In this document: positions 35,501 through 47,500 of the stretch, piece after piece
Layout of the letters: each line of letters starts with the position of its first letter
How positions within the stretch are numbered: position 1 is the stretch's first letter
From: Actinernus sp. WN-2022
Lineage: Eukaryota > Cnidaria > Anthozoa > Actiniaria > Actinernidae
NCBI GenBank assembly: GCA_030867875.1
Contig: JAOWCC010001634.1
Span: forward strand, 104,077,321-104,141,320
Reading direction: 5' to 3'
DNA length: 64,000 nucleotides
Notes under the pieces: model-generated
The model's database searches: none
The model's input: the letters and a program-made list of their open reading frames with translations, nothing else
What the model was told of the DNA's origin: nothing
Made by a program: the position numbers and the translations under genes

Positions 35501-38500
35501 TCCGAGGCTAAACCCAGACTGGAAAAGGTAAAAAAAAATCAATGTCAAGGAGAAAGTTGTAAAGCTGAATAATAAATACTACGTTTTCGATAATTCTTAA
35601 TAGCGATGCAAGCAGCGAGACGGACGGGTAGTTCGGTAGTTCGAAAATGTTTGTCTGAAATTTTCGTATAATTGTAAAAACGGAAAACGTCGGAATTGTT
35701 TCGCTAATGAAGTGCTTTCACTCCTTGACGTTGTTCACGCCACTTAACGCCTTCCAGCTAACCCTCGAGTTCAGTTGTGCTCTCGGGTTCTTTTTCCCGT
35801 TGTCATAACACTCATCAGTTTCTCTATAATTTTTCTGGGTGTCAAATATTATTTTTTTCAACTCTTAACCTCCAGGAGTTTTTCCGGGCAGGCATGCACT
35901 GGGTTGGAGAACTGACACGTTTCCAGGTTTTCTCCTGCAGCAAGGCGGGTAATCCCCCCCCCCCCCGGTTTTTCGTGTCCGGCAGCCTTCCCACTACAAC
36001 AGTACCTAGTTATTATACCTTTTTATGATACTTTACAGACCATTCTTTATATTACTGTTATCACTGATACACGTGTGCGTACACGGTGTTCACCCTAGTA
36101 ATAGATTGTAACTAGACCATTACATTAATAAATGCGTGCTGGACGGCTACCCTCCACATCATTGCGTTCTCATTGCTTATAAATAGGAATGTTTTCTATT
36201 CGGCTGAACGAAGTGAAAGAGAATAGAAGGATGACTTAGTGTCATACAGAATATGAATCATTCTATGAGTGCGACAAGTGTGGCATTCATGTTGAACATC
36301 AGCCATGAGCTGTAAAAGTGCGAGAATATTGCACAATCGCGCCCTGTAGTGTATTACTGACATTCAATATGTATTTTGTAACAGTACACATTCAGAAAAA
36401 AAAGATACAGTCTCCTAAAAGTTTCGGAATAATAAGTATCAACTTAGAATGTTCTGTCATCAAAGGCTTCCGCCACTCCTAAGAAATTCGGGATGATAAT
36501 AAAAACGCTCTAAGAAGTTCGAGACGATCTAAGTTCCACTAGGCTTACCGACCAGATATAAATCTACCAGCGCAGTTTAAAATTTATTTGAAAAGCATTA
36601 TAAGTAAAAAGTAATAAAATGACATTTTAAAGCATTTGTTTTTGGCGGAAATTGTCGTTGGTACTTCCATTGAACGTTTTGATGGCATTCATACAAAGAA
36701 AATCCTAATCACCCAGAAGGCTAATGAATGAGATATTATGTTGTTCATACCTTGTGCGCCATGCCATCCTCTAGACCTTCTATGTCAATCCTTTCACAAT
36801 GTCCTGTCAGGTCCGTGAGCGTATCCTAAATGATCCAATTATATGCGTTACAAAGGAACTGACTTCAGCGTTACAAAGGAACTGACTTCAGCGTTACAAA
36901 GAAACTGACTTCAGCGTTACAAATAAACTGACTGTCAGCGTTACAAAGGAACTGACTTCAGCGTTACAAAGGACCTGACTTCAGCGTTACAAAGGAACTA
37001 ACTTCAGCGTTCCTAATGACAGGAATCGCTCAATAGACTTCAACCCCAATCCCTAAACCAAACCATAAACCAAACCATAAAACGTACCCTATTAACCACT
37101 TCGAAAACAAGTTCCCCTGTAAACGAACGTATAGGCTAGGCTAGGTTTCACAAAACTAGAACAAGTAGAGAGAGAAAACACTGCGAGGTTTTGACCATAA
37201 CCATGCGGCCAAGCTGGTAGTTTGGTTATCTGCGTTGCTAAATTATTTCTTTTACCAAATAATGTATGCACTAAAACGGCATTTGGTCCTCCCTTTCTTC
37301 CAGTAGGATAAAGGGAATACTGACAAGCTGTAATAATTACGGAAATAGAAATACTACTTTATATCTAATCAAGCAAAGCGTGAATCAAACGTCTTTTTTA
37401 CTTTGAATATTCGAGCAATAGTGAATGAGGGCATTTACGTAGATAACGTCCCTCGAAAATAACCTTGACTTACCCTCATAGCTAATGTCCCTCGAAAATA
37501 ACCTTGACTTACCCTCATAGATAATGTCCCTTGAAAATAACCTTGACTTACCCTCATAGATAACGTCCCTCGAAAATAACCTTGACTTACCCTCATAGGT
37601 AACGTCCCTCGAAAATAACCTCGACTTACCCTCATAGATAATGTCCCTTGAAAATAACCTTGACTTACCCTCATAGATAACGTCCCTCGAAAATAACCTT
37701 GACTTACCCTCATAGATAACGTCCCTCGAACTGACACAACCACTTTCTTTCTATCGTGATCCAGAGCCACGTAAAAAGGGATCTCGTAAAGCTGTGGGAA
37801 TAATAAATGAATTACTGATTAGCATGGGAAAAGGGTTGAATGATAGAAGTAAATATTGACGGTTTGCATATCTCTGATCAGAACCTTATCTCTGAACCTT
37901 ACCTTATAAGAAATATAATTTCTTAAAAATGCAAAAAGCAATGGGGTGGACATTGCGAGGTCAGGGGAGAGAGTTGAAATAACATTCTCAAACTCATTAA
38001 TAATTCATGAGATAGTCATCCAATGGAGGAACTGTATTTGGTCACATGCATGGGTCTTGATACCGGGTGAAACCCTTGTGTTTGATCATGTTTCCAACCC
38101 TAGTGATCAATATTTCTTAATCATCATATTCACGAACCACTAACTAATTACATACTGATAAACTACAAGTAAGGAGCGAAGAAGTAAAGAAATAAAGAAT
38201 GACATAGAAAGAAAAAGTCTGCCTCCACTGGAGTTCGAACCACGACCCTTCCGACTGCTTGTACTAACTCTTGTCCACTACTCTACTAGTACGCTAGTTG
38301 AAATCAGTGCCATCAAAAAAGAATAATAAGCCAGCTATTGAATAATTAGATACAACAGTCAAATGGTAAACAATACTTGCTAATAAAGTTTGAAAAGAAA
38401 CGTATGTAAATTGTCGGTTTTGCATTCGCATGAGAAGACATGTCAAACACTCATTGTTCGTCTTTCATCAGGGGATTCCAAATATTTCGAAAACAATAAA

Positions 38501-41500
38501 ACCCTCGAGGCTACGCCTCTCGGGTTTCATTTGTTTTCTCAATATTTGGAACCCCTGATGAAAGACTCCAATTCGTGTTTGACATAGTTCATAAAACACT
38601 CGCAAGGGAAGAATAGCGACAAAATCCTCACGATCACCAAGGCATTGCAATCGTAGTACTTGAAAAGTACTCATACAATGGAGAAAAATAACTACGAAAG
38701 TTAAGAAAATGAATTTCAGCAAATTTGCTATTTACGATCATAGTCAAATACGTTCAGCAGATTTATTGGGGCGGCCTTCACCTCCTCGTAACCTGGAATA
38801 GTACTGGCTATTCAAACAATAGTCTACCCTGAAACAATACAAACCCTAAAACAATACAAACCCTGAAACAATACAAACCCTGAAACAATACAAACCCTGA
38901 AACAATACAAACCCTGAAACAATACAAACCCTGAAACAATACAAACCCTGAAACAATACAAACCCTGAAACAATACAAACCCTGAAACAATACAAACCCT
39001 GAAATACAAACCCTAAAACAATACAAACCCTGAAACAATACAAACCCTGAAACAATACAAACCCTAAAACAATACAAACCCTGAAACAATACAAACCCTA
39101 AACTGAACAATGGAATGCTTTGTCAGTGCAATCCAAATGGGGTCCGATAAAATGCAGGATTTTGAGAGGTGAAGGCCTTCTGGGTTTATTACCGTTTTCA
39201 TTGAAGCGCGACCCTCGAAGTTTCAAGTCGCATTTCGAAAATTGAATTTCAAATGCGTAGACTTGCTCCAAGACGAACTCGCTGAGTCACTGGGTAAGCG
39301 ATTACTGGATCAAATATCGAGCGGCGAGAATCGAAGCGAGAGGCTAGTTCGATTGTTTCACTTGCAGGAAATTGAATCGGGGATTATGTTTTGGCGCGAA
39401 AACACGTTTCAGGGGTGGAGCTTACATTTCGCGCCTTTGACACTCTTTTTGAGTATACAATCAAATTGTAAATACCACATCCACGGTCGACTGACTTGAC
39501 ATGTCAACATACAATGCCTGAAGAATTGATGCTTTGTGATTGGGCAAATCTTAGTACGTCATAAGCCACGCCTCCGGTTGAAAAATCAACCAATAAATTT
39601 GGCGCGCTGCAAGTGGGAAAAGTCCTTCGTGCGGGGGGCTAAGAAGGACTTTGAGAAAGTCTACCAAATGCGGCGTCTAGTCTCATACGACGCTTTCAAA
39701 GCAGACTTCATTAAATCTAGGCGCTACTTGGTTGATTGACGGTTGACTAAATGTAATTTTCCAAACGAGGCTTGAAACTTTCACAGTCGCACTTCAATGA
39801 AAACGATAATAGACCTTTTCCGCATACCACTCCAATGCCCACGAACAATGGCATCAAGTAGAGATTGGAGTACGTGCCATTGTTCGATCCAATGCGGGAA
39901 AGATCTATTATAGCCCGATTTACACGATAAGCATGTTAGGCACGGCACTCAAAATTATCGGCACGGCACCCCTAATGTTTGTCGTGTAAATGGATGTTCC
40001 GGGTACGTGTGCCCGAAAATATAGGAGTTCTGAGACCTTGTGAAAAGGTAGTCACGGCCAGCCTGTTTGAAGCGCCATGCCCAAGTTAGGAGTGCCGTGC
40101 TCAAGTTAGGAGTGCCGTGCTCAAGTTAGGAGTGCCGTGCTCAAGTTAGGAGTGCCGTGCTCAAGTTAGGGGTGCCGTGCTCAAGTTAGGAGTGCCGTGC
40201 TCAAGTCAGGAGTGTCGTGCTCAAGTCAGGAGTGCCATGCTCAAGTCAGGAGTGCCGTGCTCAAGTCAGGAGTGCCATGCTCAAGTTAGGAGTGCCGTGC
40301 TCAAGTCAGGAGTGCCATGCTCAAGTCAGGAGTGCCGTGCTCAAGTCAGGAGTGCCATGCTCAAGTTAGGAGTGCCGTGCTCAAGTCAGGAGTGCCATGC
40401 TCAAGTTAGGAGTGTCGTCCTCAAGTTGGGAGTGCCGTGCTCAAGTCGGGAGTGCCGTGCCCAAGTGAGGAGTGCCGTGCTCAAGTCAGGAGTGCCGTGC
40501 TCAAGTAAGGAGTGCCGTGCCCAAGTGAGGAGTGCCGTGCCCAAGTGAGGAGTGCCGTGCTCAAGTCAGGAGTGCCGTGCTCAAGTAAGGAGTGCCGTGC
40601 TCAAGTCAGGAATGCCATGCGTATTTTCCACCCACGTATTTTCCACCCAATGGCACTCCTGACTCCAAACTAGGGTACCATTTCTCTCGAATTAAGTCTC
40701 GTACTTTGTCCAGTATTTGTACTAGTCGCAATAAAACGATGGATCAGTTCCATTGCGTCTGATCGATGGATTATCTGTATGAAAACAGCCATTAAGACCT
40801 TTGAGAAAGTAACAAACATAAACAGAGAATTGTACAAAAAATCGGATTTAGCAAATCTAAGAATACCAACCGTTTGAAAGGAATAGAATATGAATGAACA
40901 CCATTCTTTACAAAACTCGCTTTGTTCTATAAAAGATTTACTGCGAAACCACCCCAAAAAGTGCGAGAGCTATTTTGTAAAGTACGAGTCAGTGAAAAGA
41001 GGCAAAGCCTGCTTTTTACTCGGGCCAGCGTGGGCTGGGCCCGAGTCAAGTTTCGCAAGTGTTTATTTTTTTGTGTGTCGAAATTTTGCGCCGGCAACCA
41101 ATCAGATTGCACTGGTTTCTTTTCCGTGTCGCGAGTTTACTCAATTCGTGACAGGGTCAACCAATCTCGATATCGCTCGGGACATTGCGGGACACTTAAT
41201 TGAAAAAGTAATTTAACTTAACACAATGAAAACAAAATGGCGGAGACCCGGTCGAGAGTCCCATCTCTCAACTGTGAACAGCTTAATGTTTTATTTAACT
41301 TCAATCGTGGGAAAGCCTTTCAACAGGCTAAGGATATTTTAACTGGCGCCCTTGTCGGAGCCGAAGGACTTTTTTTACCCAGACTGGCCAGAGATTTATT
41401 CGACACGACGAACACCACGTGCACACGAGTAAGGTGGCCAAAACGCAAGCAAAGTTTTCCTGAAACAAAAGGTTTCTTCGATGGAAATGGCAAGATGTTC

Positions 41501-44500
41501 AGTTTTTCTAGGACTTTGGATGGAAATTTCTCACATTTTACGAAAAGATTAGGGATTAAATGGCGCTCCTAACGCACGTGGCCTGACGTGGTGAAATGAT
41601 TTGAACCGACATTTTGTAAGCCCAGTTCAAACGTCGAACTTCTCATGTGCCGATGGAGCACATGGTTGGCGAACATGAAGACTTGATCTTTTTCCAATAA
41701 GCTACAGCTTATAGCTTTCCAGAAATATTCAGACAAAAATGATTCAACTTGAGACTTCTTAATGTGAGAATTGGTATTTTCCCAGAATATTTGTAAAGCA
41801 TTCAATAAAGCCTTCCTTTGCTCTTTGCAAAACAAGCTTTGTGTTGTTCATTTGCTCATTTCCATAATTTGATTTGACAGCTGGCGCGTGACATGTAACG
41901 CCACCGGAAGTTGTGGTTTATTTCTGGATTTACATTTTTTACATAGAAAATTAATATGCCATATAATAAACACCTTATTAACCTCGCTCGCTCGGTCTGT
42001 ACAGAGAAATATCAGACCTTGGTTTTTCTGTACAAGCCTCGGTCTGTACAGAAAAACCGAGGTCTGATATTTCACTGTACAGACCTCACGCTCAGTTAAT
42101 AAGTACTTAATGTGTCCCAAGAAATACTTATCGAGGTTTAAGACTCTCATTGAGTCGCACAATACCTATTGCTACGAAGTTTGCGACACATTGGGTAAAG
42201 TCCTATCCGTTAAATTGCAAGTTCTCCAAAATAGGGTGGCTAGGTTGATTTTAACAGCAAATTACAATACCAGCTCCAATGTACTCCTAGCATCATTAGG
42301 GTGGGAAAGATTGGATGAAAAAAGGGCGAAGCGAAAAGCGACGCTCATACAATACAATACAATAAAATAATTTATTTAAAGTCGATTACACAGGGAGTGG
42401 TTGCCCATTCACCTGAGCCAGGGGCTCATGTTAAAAGTGCTCGACAACTCAAAATACAAAGCTAATAATAATAATATACAATCTAACAGAAATATAAATA
42501 TATATATATATATACAGTAAATACTATGTAATAATTAATAAGTTAATTTTATAAAAAACTCTATATAAGTAATAGATTAAAAATTTAATTATAATTGTGA
42601 GAAAAATATGTTAACAATGAATTAATTAGTCATTAATGACACTAAATTATATGCAGTTGTTGCACTGGCAGCCAACTATAGGTCAGACCGTTTAATGTGG
42701 TTCCGAAATTGCGATAAAGAAGTAGCAGATTTAGCAGGTAACGGTAGCTGATTCCAGATGCGAGAAATAGTATAAGAAAAAGAGTTGTGTTGGTAGCGAC
42801 TATTATAAGAATCCTGTACTACATTATGGCCATTACCTCTTAAGGCATATGGAGTGATGCAGCCTCGTCGACTTATTTAAAACAATGGGAAGCTCACAAC
42901 TTAAGAGGTTGTGAGACAAAGTTTCGTCTCCCTCAACCAAAAACTGAGTTCCTGAAAAAGAGTTTGTCATACAGTGGAGCAAAGTTGTGGAATGAGCTTC
43001 CTACTGCGGTACGTGAAACAGTCTCTTATTTCGATTAAAAAACAAATTGCAGATATCACTCTGCTCAACAAATGACTTAGACCTATACTTTTATTCCAAT
43101 AATATATTAATAGAACAGTATTTTAATATTACAGTAGTCATTTTATTAAGATGTTTTTATGTATATTATAATTAAGTTTGAATTCGATGTAATTTTTAGG
43201 AGCGAAATTAGCTTAGTATATAAAACACGGCTTCTGTGGAAATCAGATATAGTCTGTCAGGAATTTTCCGTGTATAAATAAAGTTTGATTGATTTTGATA
43301 GATTATAATGTTTCCTAGACAGACACACACACTAGTGTTATAATTATTATAGTCCACCACAATATGAATTTCTATATGATTCTGATTGGATTAAATTGAT
43401 CACGTGACGTGTAGTTCAATCTATTTAAGTGTTAAATACGGAGAACTTAGGCATTAAGCCCTACTATACATTGGGAGGTTTATCTCTCCGTTCTACTGAG
43501 CATTAACGCGAGTATTTTCAGCAGTTGTTCATTGATCATTGTCCAATAATCGAGGCAATTTAAGTTGTATATTTAGCGTTCTTGTCGTATCTTTTACATC
43601 GTCTTGATCCTTCATCTTTGCAGACTTTGGGATTTTCTTTGTCTTCTTAGCACTGTTGTGTGCCTTGCCTACTGAAATAGCTTTCTCTCCTAACGTCTGC
43701 CCTGCCGCGGTTGAAGGAAAGCACACATTGCGATACTCCGAACTCCAATCCCTTGCATTCCTTTTCGGTTTTTCTCTGCAACATTTCGGAGGACTTGAAA
43801 CTCTTTCCTTGAATACAGCTTCGATGACCGAACTTCTATCCCTAAACTCGAGTATTTTTTGTATTTCAGTGAATATTTCATCTTTAGGCCTACAAGAGAA
43901 TGATTGCTCAGTTTCGTCGGCGATTCTGCCGAATTTTCTATCATCTTTCCTATTTTCAGAAACATCAGCTAATCCACGTCTTTGTTCAGCCTTACACTTG
44001 TCAACATTTCTTAACCCGGTCTCTGTCGAACTTGTAAAACCGGTTTTAAGCGGTTCAGTTACGTATTTGTCGAGCTTGTTATTGCTTTCGTGATCACAAC
44101 CTGTTAAACTTGTTTGAGGATTGTTAGGAAATTTTCGTTCTTCATATTTTAAAGTTTCTCGTGAACCTTCTTCAAGCGTGTTTTCTTCCATATATTTAGT
44201 TTTTCCTAGACTTTGTAATCCAACATCAGATAATTTCGATGTTGTTATTGACAACTGAGAAAGGTCCCAGTCTTTCCTGGAGGCATTGACCAAACTTGGA
44301 TGTTCGCTTTTAGCCGGCGGATTGTTGTCGTCACTTCTCATTGTTCTCGTGAACTTTTCATCTTCCCCGCTAGTGTGTGGGTTATTTGGCTGTTCAACTA
44401 TGACTGTATCTTTTTCTCGAGTTGTTTTGCTTCTCTCTTGTATAGGAAACGTTTTGATCGATAAACCCCTTAATGGTACGTGTACAAGTTGAATAGAATC

Positions 44501-47500
44501 TTCTCCGTGAATGCTTCCAGGTTTTCTTCCAAGAAATTCGTGACAACTCGAAGCTCTAGTTTTCCTTTGAGTAATTCTTTCTTTAGCAGCTTTACTCTTT
44601 GGGGATTGCCTCGAAAATATCTTTGTAGAATCTTTTACTTTGTTTCCCATTAAGCTAGAGTTCGCTGTGGTTTTAAACCCAAATGTTTGAACTGAATCTT
44701 TTCCTTCAGTTAGTACGTGATCCTCGTTGCTCACCGAACATTTCGAGCAAGCCATTAGCGTTTCAAGGCTTTCTTTCTCAATTTTGCTTCTCCGAAAAAA
44801 TGAAGCGCTCTTTACGATTCCCCCGGTATGATTGTAAACAGACATTTCTCATTATCAATTCTCTCCAAACTTCTAATACATCAAATAAACTTCGCTGGTT
44901 TTTCGGGTCATAGCACAATTCATTAAAATTTTAAAAGTACCTGCACGAAACGGTTGCTAATTGATCCATATCGTTACTAATTGCTCCAATATTACTTGTG
45001 GTAACAATGAATGGAAACTCGAAGACAAAGACACTGATTAACTATTCATGAAGTTGTCTTAATATTTTTGCAGTACTAATTTAGTTAATACCATATCAGT
45101 TTGATATTTTTGGGATACTTCCACCTTCTCATTTTTGTACATTACTAGATTGAGATACTGTTGTTTTTTTCAATTGTTCTGTGAAACACGTTCAACAATT
45201 AAAAAAACTCAGATCATTATGTCAAATCATAGTGTCTTCGTAATATTTTCAAAACTATGGCGTGAGTGGTTTTGTCCATGTTCAATGAACGGTGAATGAA
45301 TACCCTACACGTATGTTGAACAGTTTTAACACAAAACAGTTAGTTGTAGGATTTTGAATACCACGAGTATTATATCGAAATCATTAATTGATCTAATTAT
45401 CCTTGAATAATAAAATTGCGAGTTTTTTAATAGAACAAGAAAGAAACAGGCTGCAAATATTAATCAATGCGGAGAGCAAGACTCTTTACACTGTCTAGAA
45501 AGTCACGTTGTTGTTTATTTCAACACCAATGAATTCCATTCCATTGACAACTATATTATAATCTAGATTATTACTTTGACACTTTGATACTGAATGAGAA
45601 TAAATCTGCTTCATTTAAGCTTTAAAGATCCTTTGACAAAGCATCAGCGACTTATGCATAATAAATGATTGAAAGAATTAAGTTTTAAATAAAATGAACT
45701 TGAACTTGTTCGTCAGATGAATTGGTTATAATGCATGGCTGTTCAAAATTCGAGCCAGTCGGCTGTTCGATGAATGAGAAGTCCTGCTTTTGAACCTCGA
45801 GTCGCCATGAGAATGATTCGGAACTCTGGACTTCGAGGTAGCAATTCTGTCTATATGGCTTTGGATAAAGTAACCACTTGCACCTGAATAATTATTAAGG
45901 TTTTGTCGATCAAGTAAAATTGGAACAGTTTAAAGTGCCACTACGACGAAAATGTACCATTGCGATTTGCCACTTTTTCAGTGTCAAATATAGGTCCATC
46001 AGTGTTAGAAACATCCGAAATAGAAAAAAACTATTCTCAAATGGGCAAGTCAAACCATAAAATTCTAGAAGAGTTTACTGGTAAAATCCTGTCTTTACTG
46101 GTAAAATCCTGTCCTTACTGGAAGCCGTTCTCATTATTCAGCGGAAGTGATGTCATACACTTAACACGACAACACGTCGCACGAAATAATGTGAATAAAA
46201 AAGTAGTCAACCTCGCAAAGATAAATATAACTTTCTTCTTGTGTACGTGAAGACGTTTTTAGTAGAAATATGCCTGCAAGGCGTTGTGTTGTGCAGGCGA
46301 GCGTTGAGTGTATGACATCACTTCCGCTGAATAACCCTTTGTATAGAGCTGAACAAAGGGAATGGCCTCCAATAATGGCGGAGTTAAAAAAATAAGTATC
46401 AAAAACGATTTGAACTGGTAATAATATATCAACTCTACTTTATGAATATACAAAAACATTGATATGTCAAAATTTGATCTTAGTGGAACTTCAATAAACA
46501 AGAGGCCCTGAGTGGCCTTAACTCGGGCCACCTAGGAATCTGTAAATACATGTAGTTCATGGAGTTCTAGCATATTTTTGTGTCATACATGGTTTGTGCT
46601 AGGGAAACCGGATGATAGACCAAGTCAGCTTGCCTGTTCGTTGCCCCTTTTCAGAGCACGTGATAGTTCTCCAGAGGATTCAGTGCTTTGTTTTCCAATT
46701 ATAGAACTGAATTGGTACCTTTCCTCTTGGGATACAGAAAAATAAAAAAGGCATTACTCAATGGAAATGTCTGGTGGTCTGAAATGGACAACAAACAGGC
46801 AAGCTAACTAGGTCTATTGATTCACTACTCATGCTCGTGATCATTTATATATAATTTACATTTATTTTGCAGGAATGCAATCACGTGGTTGTACTAGATG
46901 GTAAACAAATCTTAATTCCTATATTTAAAGGCACTTGTACGAGATCGGTTGTGTTATTAGAAAAATCTGTTTGTAAATACTATTTGCCATCCAGCATCCA
47001 TGGCAACGTCTTTCCCATGGAGATCACAAGCTAAATTCACTCGTTAACAAAGTATTGTACCAGCACATGACTGTTTCCAGCAAAATATTACAACTGCTCC
47101 CAGTAATTATAATAAATCAACTTCACATAACACTGTCTCTGAACAGGCACGTTCCCTATTTTTATTACAGCCGCATTGTCTAAGGGTGATATACGTTGTC
47201 TAGAGCCGACTAGCATGTATTCTGTTTTAGCAACATTGAGATGTAGCTTAATTGTTAGCTAAAAGCCATTGATTGATATTTTGGAGTTCATGGTTTACTC
47301 TGGACTCAACGTCCGTTATGTCTGAGCCACATATAGTAATATTAGTATCGTCAGGAAAAAAAGTAGTGGCCCTAATATTGTTTTGAGGTACACCTCATGT
47401 TATGGTATCTCACTGGATCTAATATTATGGATGGAGCATGATTACGTTCTATCTGACAGATAAAAATGTAATAAACTAACTGAGCTGTGACTGAGACCGT

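Noticed and set aside
38808..39110. Long Tyr/Cys/Phe-rich open frames
   Set aside because: They are translations of the 17-bp minisatellite.
40177..40548. 123-codon Cys/Ser-rich open frame
   Set aside because: Translation of the 20-bp minisatellite.
36845..40620. CRISPR-like regular repeats
   Set aside because: The repeats are head-to-tail minisatellites without unique spacers, in eukaryotic DNA.
43656..44093. 145-codon plus-strand open frame
   Set aside because: Antisense shadow of the 438-codon ORF.
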